This document shows positions 52,397 through 63,406 of a stretch of DNA of 64,000 nt, piece by piece (the stretch's first letter is position 1; every line of letters begins with the position of its first letter). Where the stretch lies: assembly GCA_039802005.1 (NCBI GenBank), contig JBDRVV010000006.1, forward strand, positions 1-64,000. The letters run 5' to 3'. The notes below the pieces were generated by a model, which saw only the letters and a program-made list of their open reading frames with translations, was not told where the DNA came from and did no database searches. This stretch comes from a candidate division WOR-3 bacterium (GTDB lineage Bacteria > Hydrothermota > Tepidihabitantia > SM23-42 > JAOAFX01). Both the position numbers and the translations under genes were made by a program.

Positions 52397-53719
52397 ATGG
52401 GTGAACAAGCAAAAATATATTGGCAAAACATATTAGCATATATTAAAGAGCGGATACATCCGCAGTCATTTGCCACCTGGTTTAACCAGAGTAAAGGTAT
52501 TGAGATAAAGGATGATGTCTTGCTCGTTGAAATGCCGACCAATTTTCATATTGATTGGATAACGATGCATTATTCAAAAATTCTTGAAGAGGCGATTGGT
52601 TCGGTCAATGGCGCCAACATGAGACTTTCTTTCAAGGCAGCTAACCAGGAGGCAAATCGTCCTGTGGTCAAGAAGAAAAGAATAATTCTTTCGCATGATG
52701 TGACAAAACTCCAGGAAAGATATACTTTTGAAAATTTTGTCGTGGGCAAAAATAATGAACTTGCCCATGCTGCGGCGCTTGCTGTTGCCGAGGCACCTGG
52801 AGAGGCATACAATCCACTATTTTTATATGGTGGAGTAGGTTTAGGGAAGACCCATTTAATGCAGGCAATAGGCAATTTTATTCACAAGCAGCACAAAAAT
52901 TTAAATGTCTATTATACCCAGGCCGAGAATATAATGAATGAATTGATTGATGCAATTCAGAAAAAAGATCAATTATCTTTTAAAAAGAAATATAGAAATA
53001 AGGATATTTTATTGCTCGACGATATTCAGTTCATTTACGGAAAAGAACGTCTTCAGGATGAAATCTTTCATACCTTTGATTATCTCTATACTCAGGGGAA
53101 ACAGATTGTATTGACTTCAGACCGTCCGCCGAAAGAGCTATCTACGCTTGAAGAACGTCTTACTTCAAGATTTCAGGGAGGACTTGTTGTGGATATTCAA
53201 CCCCCTGATCTTGAAACAAGGATTGCAATTCTTCAAAAGAAAGCAGATATGGAAAATGTAAAAATACCAAATAACGTCGCATATTATATTGCATCCAGAG
53301 TAAAATCAAATATCAGAGAATTAGAAGGATGTCTCATCAGACTCCTTGCCATATCATCTCTTTCGGGACAGGAAATTAATGAGGCACTTGCTGAGGAGGC
53401 ATTAAAAGACCTCTTGGGGAACGGATACAAAGTGAGTAAAGAGAAGATAATTCAGGTTATCTGTAATGAATTTGGCTGCTCGCATGAAGATTTAAAAGGA
53501 ACAAGACGAACCCAGAGACTTGCCCTTGGAAGACAGGTTACAATGTATCTTTTACGTAACTTACTGAATTTATCACTTGCTGAAATTGGTGCGTTTCTTG
53601 GCGGAAAAGATCACAGCACGGTGATTCATGCTATAGAAAAAATCAATAATTTAAAAGAGAAAGACCCTGAATTTTCAAGATTATTAGAGCGGATAAATTC
53701 AAAGATAAATGGTGGATAA
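52397..53719 (+). CDS. dnaA: chromosomal replication initiator DnaA
   Basis: 440 residues in the usual four-domain order: N-terminal domain I (about 1-75), short linker, AAA+ domain III with Walker A LYGGVGLGKTHLMQ (about residues 140-153) and Walker B ILLLDDIQF, and DNA-binding domain IV with GKDHSTVIHAIEKI at the C-terminus. The linker (domain II) is short, about residues 78-105. The ATG at 52397 has no visible ribosome binding site and follows a mini-frame by two bases. dnaN comes next after a 193-base AT-rich gap. Confidence 0.97.
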   Translation: MGEQAKIYWQNILAYIKERIHPQSFATWFNQSKGIEIKDDVLLVEMPTNFHIDWITMHYSKILEEAIGSVNGANMRLSFKAANQEANRPVVKKKRIILSHDVTKLQERYTFENFVVGKNNELAHAAALAVAEAPGEAYNPLFLYGGVGLGKTHLMQAIGNFIHKQHKNLNVYYTQAENIMNELIDAIQKKDQLSFKKKYRNKDILLLDDIQFIYGKERLQDEIFHTFDYLYTQGKQIVLTSDRPPKELSTLEERLTSRFQGGLVVDIQPPDLETRIAILQKKADMENVKIPNNVAYYIASRVKSNIRELEGCLIRLLAISSLSGQEINEALAEEALKDLLGNGYKVSKEKIIQVICNEFGCSHEDLKGTRRTQRLALGRQVTMYLLRNLLNLSLAEIGAFLGGKDHSTVIHAIEKINNLKEKDPEFSRLLERINSKINGG

Positions 53720-53912
53720 AATGTTGATATTTTTATTTAATAAATTTTTTTTGAATTTATCAAAATTTATAAACATGATTATTAACATAAAAGAATATAT
53801 TTTGTTAAGAAATTTCATAGAATACAATAAATATCAACATATCCACATAGTCAGCAACAATAACTATATTTCATTTTATTTAAAAAATTTGTTGACTTAT
53901 AAGGAGGCTTAA
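53720..53912 (+). other. AT-rich dnaA-dnaN gap
   Basis: Very AT-rich with T- and A-runs. Contains ATATCAACA at 53831-53839 and its complement at about 53722-53731, and ATATCCACA at 53839-53847, one mismatch from a DnaA box. May be part of the origin (unwinding region). It ends in a strong AAGGAGG site for dnaN. Confidence 0.6.
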
Positions 53913-55007
53913 ATGGAATTTAAAGTCAGTAGAATTAATTTTGAGAAAACGCTTAATAGTATTGTGAAATTAATTCCACCTAAGAGTACACACACAGTTT
54001 TACAAAATGTTATTATAGATGTTAAAAATAACATTTTGAGTATAGAAGGAACAGACCTTGATATTTTTATAAGAAAATCAATAGGTTGTGATGTTAAAAG
54101 AGAAGGTAAGGCATTATTGCCAGGAAAAAAACTTCTTGAGATTGCGCGCGAATCAAATGTTGATGAATTATCATTTAAACTTAAGGAATTGAATCTTCAA
54201 ATAAATGCCGGTAATGCACAATTTAATATTCCTGCACTTGATTATAACGAATTTCCTGAAATTCCATCTTTTCCTAAGCAGAAATGGATAACTTTAAATA
54301 TTAGTGAATTAAATGAAATGGTAGATTCAACGGTATTTATGGTCTCAAAAGATGTGAGCAGAAGGGCAATGAATGGTGTTCTGTTGCAGATAAAAGATGA
54401 TAACCTCAACATCGTTACAACCGATGGAGCACGATTGGCTTTATATAGAAAAGAATTGAAATCTGCAAATGGTGAATTAATAGTACCACCAAAGGTCTTT
54501 GATCTGCTTGATGTAAATCAATCAGAAGAACCTGTAGACATATTCATTGAAGAAAGAATGATTGGTTTGAAATTTTCTTCAACCGCAATCATTGCAAGAC
54601 TCATCGAAGGTCCTTATCCAAATTATGAAAGTGTTATTCCAAAAGTCTTTCCTGGTACCTGTACAATTGAGAAAGAAATTCTGGATGGTGCTTTAAAAAG
54701 AGTTTCTCTTGTTTCAAGTCCAACCATAAGAAGTGTAAAGTTTGACTTTGGCGGCGATAATCTATTGTTATCGGCATCGTCGCCCGATTTTGGCGAAGCC
54801 AAAGAAGAGGTACAGTGTATTTACGAAGGCGAAAAGATTTCTATCTGGTATAATGCAGGGTATCTTCTTGAGATCATAAGACGTATCCCCTCAAATGATA
54901 TTGTTTTCCAATTGACATCACCATCAACCGCCTCGCTGATAAAGCCCAAGAATATTGATAATTTATTTTATTTGTTAATGCCCTTAAGGATTGATTCATA
55001 TGAATAG
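53913..55007 (+). CDS. dnaN: DNA polymerase III beta sliding clamp
   Basis: 364 residues in three similar domains of about 120 residues. EFKVSRINFEKTLNSIVKLIP at the start and STASLIKPKNIDNLFYLLMPLRI (in parts) at the end are typical; the latter matches the common C-terminal LMPxR sequence of clamps. It clamps the DnaE polymerase to DNA. AAGGAGG precedes the ATG by 6 bases. The following small barrel gene overlaps its end by 8 bases. Confidence 0.96.
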   Translation: MEFKVSRINFEKTLNSIVKLIPPKSTHTVLQNVIIDVKNNILSIEGTDLDIFIRKSIGCDVKREGKALLPGKKLLEIARESNVDELSFKLKELNLQINAGNAQFNIPALDYNEFPEIPSFPKQKWITLNISELNEMVDSTVFMVSKDVSRRAMNGVLLQIKDDNLNIVTTDGARLALYRKELKSANGELIVPPKVFDLLDVNQSEEPVDIFIEERMIGLKFSSTAIIARLIEGPYPNYESVIPKVFPGTCTIEKEILDGALKRVSLVSSPTIRSVKFDFGGDNLLLSASSPDFGEAKEEVQCIYEGEKISIWYNAGYLLEIIRRIPSNDIVFQLTSPSTASLIKPKNIDNLFYLLMPLRIDSYE

Positions 55008-55491
55008 AAAAATTATTCTGTTATCTTTTATTGGCATATTTGTTCTTTTAAATATTGCCAATGCCCAGCATTTAGGAATTGGTATAATAATTGGTAGTCC
55101 AACTGGGTTTACTGCGAAATTTATAATGACACAAAGGTCAGCGCTCGCAGCGAATATTGGATGGTCTTTGGGAGACAATCCAAAACTTCATTTGACCTGC
55201 GATTATCAATTTCTCTTTCCTACTGTTTTGCGGTGGACCGATGATATGAATGGAGAACAGAGAGAGATAAAAAACTTAACTCCTTATATAGGAATTGGTG
55301 GAAGATTTAAATTCAAAGAAGATGAACCGGATCATAATACAGAGTTAAATATAGGACTTCGTCTTGGTGGTGGTGCGGAGTATAAGATTTCACGTTTCGG
55401 TATCTTCTTGGAGATATATCCTGTGGTCAATATCTTGCCATCCACAGATTTTGACATTGAAGGTGGGCTGGGCGCAAGAATTTATTTTTAA
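55000..55491 (+). CDS. small outer-membrane beta-barrel protein
   Basis: About 163 residues from the ATG at 55000 (AAGGA 9 bases before). Signal peptide LLSFIGIFVLLNIANAQ with an AxA-type cleavage site, followed by alternating strands (LGIGIIIGSPTGFTAKF, YIGIGGRFKF, GLRLGGGAEYKI), ending with GARIYF. The final Phe and the pattern of strands fit a small OmpA/OmpW-sized barrel. No specific function. Its placement behind dnaN, overlapping by 8 bases, may be a simple read-through unit. Confidence 0.8.
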   Translation: MNRKIILLSFIGIFVLLNIANAQHLGIGIIIGSPTGFTAKFIMTQRSALAANIGWSLGDNPKLHLTCDYQFLFPTVLRWTDDMNGEQREIKNLTPYIGIGGRFKFKEDEPDHNTELNIGLRLGGGAEYKISRFGIFLEIYPVVNILPSTDFDIEGGLGARIYF

Positions 55492-55502
55492 CAAAATAGG
55501 TA

Positions 55503-55530
55503 TTGACATTGTCTTAAAATTGATTATAAT
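55503..55530 (+). promoter_or_regulatory. rRNA promoter P1
   Basis: TTGACA at 55503-55508, 16-bp spacer, TATAAT at 55525-55530: both boxes perfect. Confidence 0.88.
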
Positions 55531-55551
55531 TGCGTTCGTGCTTTTTTGCCC

Positions 55552-55579
55552 TTGACTTTTTTAAATAATTGAATATAAT
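55552..55579 (+). promoter_or_regulatory. rRNA promoter P2
   Basis: TTGACT at 55552-55557, 16-bp spacer, TATAAT at 55574-55579, 49 bp after P1. Start at about 55586, 134 bases before the 23S gene. A hairpin AATATGG/CCATATT lies at 55657-55677 in the leader. Confidence 0.88.
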
Positions 55580-55719
55580 ATATTGCGGGGGATAAAAGAT
55601 TTTCTAAGCAGATACTCATTTCTTATATAGCAAGCGTTAAAATGGGTTCTGCTAACAATATGGTGTGAAGCCATATTTTGATCTTTGAAAATTTATAAGA
55701 ATTGGCGGAAGGATCGTGG

Positions 55720-58746
<3,027 letters not shown>

Positions 58747-58807
58747 TTCCTTCCGCCATTTTAAATTTGAAAAATGGTTAAATGAAAAAATATTTAACCA
58801 ACAGAAT

Positions 58808-58925
<118 letters not shown>

Positions 58926-59106
58926 TTTTTTATTTTTACCTTTAATTTGTTATAAATTTTTGATTATAATATTAATGATAATGGTTATCATTTTCAATAA
59001 AGAAGAAATTTATGGCTAATGGGTTTAAACATTTTCCGCTATTGAAAACTTCTGTAGGGTGAATAAAATTGTTGTTTTCTTAAAATAAAAAGAAAGAAAG
59101 GCTAAA
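58926..59106. other. spacer after 5S rRNA
   Basis: 181 bases of AT-rich sequence: the T-tract after 5S, then no clear promoter; AAAGAAAGG at about 59092-59100 is the likely ribosome binding site of the Mrp gene. Confidence 0.5.
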
Positions 59107-59955
59107 TTGAAAGTCCCAGAAGAAGAATTAAAAAGGTTAGAAATACTTTTAGAAAAAAATATGACGCAGATCACCGCGAAGATTCTTGTCCTTTCAAATA
59201 AAGGTGGTGTGGGCAAGAGTTTCGTGGCGGTAAATCTTGCTGCGGGCTTGAGTAAACTTGGAGCCAAAGTGGGAATTTTGGATGCGGATATCCATGGTCC
59301 TTCAGTTGCTAAGATGCTCGGGTTTGAAGGGAGACCGCCGATGATGGATGAAGATGGAATAATACCATTTACTGTTAATTCTAATCTCGTTGCCTTTTCA
59401 ATGGCTTCATTATTGCAGGATGCAGATACACCTGTAATCTGGCGTGGTCCTTTGAAGATGAGTGTATTGAAGCAGTTCCTTGCTGAAATAAACTGGGGTA
59501 AACTTGATTATCTGGTCGTTGATTCACCACCGGGCACCGGTGATGAGCCATTATCAGTCATTCAATTAATACGCAATCTGACCGGTGCAATCATTGTGAC
59601 CACACCCCAGGACATTGCCCTGCTTGATTCAAGAAAGTGTGTCCATTTTTTACGCCAACTTTCAACACCAATTTTGGGGATATTGGAAAATATGAGTGGT
59701 TTTGTGTGTCCACATTGTGGTAAAGAAATAGATATTTTCAAAACTGGTGGTGGAGAAAAGGCGGCAAAAGAATTGGGTGTGCCTTTCTTAGGTAGAATCC
59801 CACTGGACCCCCATATCGTAGAAAGTACTGATAATGGTAAACCGATTGTTGCACAATATCCCGATTCAAATTCAGCAAAAGTAATTATGGCTATATGCAA
59901 AGAAATAGACTCAATTGTGCGTCCAAGTGAGAAACAAGGTGGACAGTCAAAATAG
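59107..59955 (+). CDS. Mrp/NBP35-type Fe-S cluster carrier ATPase
   Basis: 282 residues. Deviant P-loop [16 protein letters not shown] (about residues 29-44), DADIHGPS, and the CxxC motif VCPHCGKEI (about residue 205) for binding a transferable 4Fe-4S cluster. It helps load clusters into target proteins such as the ferredoxins and Kor enzyme of this organism. The TTG at 59107 has AAAGG 6-8 bases before it; an ATG at 59161 lacks a site and is less likely. The N-terminal DUF59 domain of Mrp is missing, as in many anaerobes. Confidence 0.92.
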   Translation: MKVPEEELKRLEILLEKNMTQITAKILVLSNKGGVGKSFVAVNLAAGLSKLGAKVGILDADIHGPSVAKMLGFEGRPPMMDEDGIIPFTVNSNLVAFSMASLLQDADTPVIWRGPLKMSVLKQFLAEINWGKLDYLVVDSPPGTGDEPLSVIQLIRNLTGAIIVTTPQDIALLDSRKCVHFLRQLSTPILGILENMSGFVCPHCGKEIDIFKTGGGEKAAKELGVPFLGRIPLDPHIVESTDNGKPIVAQYPDSNSAKVIMAICKEIDSIVRPSEKQGGQSK

Positions 59956-60367
59956 CATAAGACATAAAAAGAGTTATATCCTGTTTATAAACAATTCAAA
60001 AACTCAAAAAATTTATATAGGCAAACTTGGTGGATTGAAATTTTGTAAAGGTTATTATAGCTATCTTGGTTCGGCGAAGAAAAATATTTTTCAAAGAATA
60101 AAAAGACATCTGTCAAAAGATAAAAAAATTTTCTGGCATATTGATTATTTTTTAACGAATAAAAGTATAAAGATAAAAGAAATCTGGATTGGTTCAAGTC
60201 GTGAGTGTAAAATGGCACAACAGTTTCTTAAACATGGTTTTCAATATATTAACCGATTTGGTAGTTCTGATTGTGGGTGCCCCTCCCATTTATTTATTCT
60301 TGATAAAAATATGATTAGAATCAAAAACATTTTGAAAAAAAATGGATTTGAAAAATTCAACGCTTAA
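59939..60367 (+). CDS. GIY-YIG-type DUF123 nuclease-like protein
   Basis: About 142 residues from GTG at 59939; TTG at 59915 and GTG at 59927 are alternatives and none has a clear binding site. Conserved features are [20 protein letters not shown] near the start, [21 protein letters not shown] (in parts), HIDYFLTN and [13 protein letters not shown], which match the DUF123 branch of the GIY-YIG (Uri) family. These are thought to be small endonucleases; biological role unclear. It overlaps the Mrp gene and the TrmO-OsmC gene. Confidence 0.75.
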   Translation: MDSQNSIRHKKSYILFINNSKTQKIYIGKLGGLKFCKGYYSYLGSAKKNIFQRIKRHLSKDKKIFWHIDYFLTNKSIKIKEIWIGSSRECKMAQQFLKHGFQYINRFGSSDCGCPSHLFILDKNMIRIKNILKKNGFEKFNA

Positions 60368-61223
60368 GCCGATAGGGATTGTCCACTCGCCATATAAATT
60401 AAAATCTGAAGCACCCCATCAGGGTGATGAGACAATAAGCGAAATTGAAATCTTACCTGAGTTTGTTGAAGGGCTCAAGGATATTAGTGGTTTTTCACAT
60501 CTCCATATCATTTATTATCTGCACCAATCAGAATCATACAGCTTAATGGTGATAACCCCTTGGGATGAAGAACAACACGGACTTTTTGCCACCAGGTCTC
60601 CGAACCGCGTAAACCCTATCGGCTATGCAGTTGTAGAACTTATCAAGAGAGATAAAAATATATTAACAGTGAAATATCTTGATGCAATTGATGGAACACC
60701 GGTTCTGGATATCAAACCTTATGTTCCAGAAATCGACATCAAAAAGGTAAAAAAGACCGGCTGGCTTGGTAAGAAATATGGCAATCTACAGCCCAGAATT
60801 TATGAATTTGAATCAAATCTTAAATTTGTTGCGGGTAAAGAACTTATTCTGAGCAGCCAAAATAAACCAAACATCATAGCCGGCTGCGCCCCTGAATTCG
60901 GCGGTAAAAAAGAATTCTGGAGTCCTCAGCACCTTTTTGTAGCATCAATTGAACTCTGTTTGGCAACGACATTTTTATGGTTGCTTGAGAAAGAGAATCT
61001 AATTATTGCAGCATATAGAAGTCATGCAGTTGGTAAGGCGCATTTGAAAAATAAAGATTTTGTGTTTAGTGAGATTTTGATTAAACCAATTATCACCATA
61101 TGTGAAAAAAATATAAAAGAAAAAATTCTCAATTTGATTCAAGAGGCAGGGCAAGAATGTATGATATCAAAATCGATTATCTGTCCCATACTCATAGAAC
61201 CAGAGATAGAGATAAGTGATTAG
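60342..61223 (+). CDS. TrmO-like methyltransferase fused to an OsmC-like domain
   Basis: 293 residues. Residues 8-135 are a TrmO (YaeB/VirR) domain: PIGIVHSPYK, GFSHLHIIYYLH, TRSPNRVNPIGYAVVELI and DAIDGTPVLDIKPYVPEID. TrmO uses S-adenosylmethionine to methylate t6A37 of certain tRNAs. Residues 153-288 form a complete OsmC-type domain with both conserved cysteines, Cys206 (ASIELCLATT) and Cys281 (IICPILIEP). No stop or frameshift separates them. ATG at 60342 overlaps the nuclease gene by 26 bases. The fusion links a tRNA modifier to a thiol peroxidase-type fold and is unusual in my knowledge. Confidence 0.85.
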   Translation: MDLKNSTLKPIGIVHSPYKLKSEAPHQGDETISEIEILPEFVEGLKDISGFSHLHIIYYLHQSESYSLMVITPWDEEQHGLFATRSPNRVNPIGYAVVELIKRDKNILTVKYLDAIDGTPVLDIKPYVPEIDIKKVKKTGWLGKKYGNLQPRIYEFESNLKFVAGKELILSSQNKPNIIAGCAPEFGGKKEFWSPQHLFVASIELCLATTFLWLLEKENLIIAAYRSHAVGKAHLKNKDFVFSEILIKPIITICEKNIKEKILNLIQEAGQECMISKSIICPILIEPEIEISD

Positions 61224-61250
61224 AAAAAGCCTTGACAATTTTATTTAGTA

Positions 61251-61278
61251 TTGATTTTTTGACTTTTCTGTGTATAAT
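61251..61278 (+). promoter_or_regulatory. promoter of the 61.3-kb gene
   Basis: TTGATT at 61251-61256, 16-bp spacer, TATAAT at 61273-61278. An ATG at 61284, 6 bases past the -10, opens a leaderless 27-codon frame that overlaps the start of the main gene in another frame. Confidence 0.7.
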
Positions 61279-61317
61279 AGGATATGGAATTATTTAAATC
61301 GGAAAAAGGAGAGTTGA

Positions 61318-61767
61318 TTGAAGGAGAGTGTAAAAAGATATCTTTATCAAAGAAAAAATCAAATTAAAATTGAAGAAGAGCCCGAGGATATTGAAAATCC
61401 TTGCGAATTCTGGCCTGATTTAAAAAAGTGTGTGGAGATCTATTTTAAGATATTTCCTGCAATGCAGCAATATCACAATGTTTTAAAAGATCCGATAGAT
61501 TTTGAATATTCCGAGAGGTTTTTAAAAGAAGTGGTAAGATACTGCACCACTAATGAATTAAAAAGAAGATTTATTGACGCCCTGACCAAGGTTGTTTATA
61601 AAATTCCGAGTGCTGGGCTGGGAGATGTTAAGATAAAAGAAATGGGTGATTTGTATCATTTTTATGTGTCTTTTTTATTCCGGGTTTATTATCGAAAGTT
61701 AGACAATAAAATCATTCTTGAAAAATTTATCCCTCATAAGAAAAAAGGGTTTGAAAGGCATTTTTGA
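61318..61767 (+). CDS. protein of unknown function, RelE-like C-terminus possible
   Basis: 149 residues. The start is TTG at 61318, with AAAGGAG 6 bases before it. The first half is acidic and aromatic (ENPCEFWPDLKKCVEIYF); the second half contains RRFIDALTKVVYKIPSAGLGDVKIKEM then LYHFYVSFLFRVYYRK and KFIPHKK, with the strand pattern of RelE/HigB-type small proteins. No antitoxin-like gene lies next to it, so a toxin role is doubtful. I do not recognise a family. Confidence 0.65.
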   Translation: MKESVKRYLYQRKNQIKIEEEPEDIENPCEFWPDLKKCVEIYFKIFPAMQQYHNVLKDPIDFEYSERFLKEVVRYCTTNELKRRFIDALTKVVYKIPSAGLGDVKIKEMGDLYHFYVSFLFRVYYRKLDNKIILEKFIPHKKKGFERHF

Positions 61768-61786
61768 GAAAATTGAAATTTTGAAG

Positions 61787-63268
61787 TTAATCGTCTTTTT
61801 TACTCGTTCCCTTCCATTTATGTAGTATTTCGTTTATTTTTTTCAAACTATTTTTGTTAGCAAGAAATAGCAATGTATCCCCAGGTTCTAAAATAGTGCC
61901 ACCACTTGGCACAATAAAATTTTCACCCCGAACAATGAGAACAATAAGACAATCCTGGGGAAAACCAATTTCTACTATTGGTTTGTTTACTACTTCAGAC
62001 TCAAAAGGTACGATCAATTCTATTAATTCAGTGTCCACACCAGGCGGTGGTTCAAATTCAATTGGTGAAATACTTTTGTTCTCCAATGGCGCACATAATC
62101 CCAAAATTCTTGAGACAACAGGAATAGACCAACCCTGGAATAACGCTGAAGTAAGGACAATAAAGAAAACAAGATTGAAAATTAACTCGGAATTATGAAT
62201 TCCTGCAAGCAGCGGGAATGTAGCAAGAATTATAGGAACTGCTCCACGCAGTCCGACCCAGGCCACAAATAATCGCTCTCGTAAACTATATTTACTCAGA
62301 AACAGTGATAGAAAAACGCTTATCGGTCGGGCAACAAACATTAAAAAAATTGATAATAAAATCCCCGCTCCCGTAACCGGTAATAAATGTGAAGGATAGA
62401 CAAGCAATCCAAGGGTCAAAAACATTGTTATCTGGCTGAGCCAGGCAAGTCCATCAAAAAATCTCAAAAGACTCTTTTTCTTAACAATCTGTGAATTACC
62501 GATAACTATACCGGCAAGATACACAGCGAGGAATCCGCTTCCATTCAAAAGATAAGTTATACCATATATCAAAAATGCTGAAGCAAGACAGAAAACAGGA
62601 TATAATCCTTCGTAAAAAAGCCTGAGTCTATTTAGAATAAAAACGACTAATTTCCCGAAAGTCAAACCTATCACTGCACCTAATCCCATTTGGAGTATAA
62701 AAAAAGTCATTATCTGTAGTGGATTATTAGCAGATGAATTAATCAACTGAATACTTGCGATGGTCAAGAAAATTGCCATTGGGTCATTGCTTCCGGATTC
62801 TAACTCCAGTAAGGGTTTTAGCGTCCCTTTTAGTTTTACATTCTTTGAGCGCAATATGGAAAAGACAGCAGGAGCATCCGTGGATGAAACAATTGAGCCG
62901 AGCATAATGCAATACAAAATTGGTATTTTCAGCACGAACGAAGCAAAAAAGCCAACAAGAATTGCGGTGGCAAAAACTCCAAATGTAGAAAGTACTATTG
63001 CATGTTTAAAAATCGGTTTTACCTGGTTCCAATTTGTATCCAATCCACCCGCAAATAATATGAAGACTAATGCAACAATACCTATAGATTGTGCCAATCT
63101 GGCGTCATCAAAATTTATTCTACCTATACCCTCGGCACCGGCGAGTATTCCTATGCCCAAAAATAGCAGCAACACGGGTATGCCAAGATAATCAAAAAAT
63201 TTGAATATCAAAATACATAGGATTATTAATATTGAAACAATCAGCAATAATATCTCTAATGAAAACAT
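61787..63268 (-). CDS. K+/H+ antiporter, NhaP2/CvrA type
   Basis: 493 residues. About 12-13 transmembrane helices to residue 390 with the CPA1 exchanger pattern; GSIVSSTDAPAVFSILR and ESGSNDPMAIFLTI hold the ion-binding aspartates. The C-terminal 100 residues contain a TrkA-C (RCK_C) domain: LIVPFESEVVNKPIVEIGFPQDCLIVLIVRG (in parts) and LEPGDTLLFLANKNS. That combination is typical of potassium/proton antiporters such as NhaP2. Start ATG at 63268 lies 8 bases past its -10 and is leaderless. Convergent with the unknown gene. Confidence 0.92.
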   Translation of the reverse strand: MFSLEILLLIVSILIILCILIFKFFDYLGIPVLLLFLGIGILAGAEGIGRINFDDARLAQSIGIVALVFILFAGGLDTNWNQVKPIFKHAIVLSTFGVFATAILVGFFASFVLKIPILYCIMLGSIVSSTDAPAVFSILRSKNVKLKGTLKPLLELESGSNDPMAIFLTIASIQLINSSANNPLQIMTFFILQMGLGAVIGLTFGKLVVFILNRLRLFYEGLYPVFCLASAFLIYGITYLLNGSGFLAVYLAGIVIGNSQIVKKKSLLRFFDGLAWLSQITMFLTLGLLVYPSHLLPVTGAGILLSIFLMFVARPISVFLSLFLSKYSLRERLFVAWVGLRGAVPIILATFPLLAGIHNSELIFNLVFFIVLTSALFQGWSIPVVSRILGLCAPLENKSISPIEFEPPPGVDTELIELIVPFESEVVNKPIVEIGFPQDCLIVLIVRGENFIVPSGGTILEPGDTLLFLANKNSLKKINEILHKWKGTSKKDD

Positions 63269-63275
63269 ATGTAAA

Positions 63276-63303
63276 ATTATAGCCAGAATATATTAACAAT
63301 CAA
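63276..63303 (-). promoter_or_regulatory. promoter of the antiporter gene
   Basis: Minus strand TTGATT (63303-63298), 16-bp spacer, TATAAT (63281-63276). The ATG at 63268 lies 8 bases past the -10. Confidence 0.75.
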
Positions 63304-63326
63304 TGAAAAATTTAATTATAAAAACC

Positions 63327-63354
63327 TTCACAAAATTATATTTTTAGATATAAT
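63327..63354 (+). promoter_or_regulatory. promoter of mgtE
   Basis: TATAAT at 63349-63354 is clear; TTCACA at 63327-63332 at 16 bp is a weak -35. An ATG at 63361 (7 bases on) opens a six-codon frame, MIKGKC, ending at 63381, which may be a leaderless micro-frame before the real gene. Confidence 0.55.
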
Positions 63355-63406
63355 AGAGTTATGATTAAAGGGAAATGCTAATTAAAAGGAGTAAATCGAG
63401 GTTATA

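Noticed and set aside
53709-53912. 67-codon frame between dnaA and dnaN
   Set aside because: Starts inside dnaA, composed of AT-rich origin-type sequence, no binding site.
61318-61767. RelE-type toxin of a toxin-antitoxin pair
   Set aside because: Only a vague C-terminal similarity and no small antitoxin gene next to it; kept as unknown.
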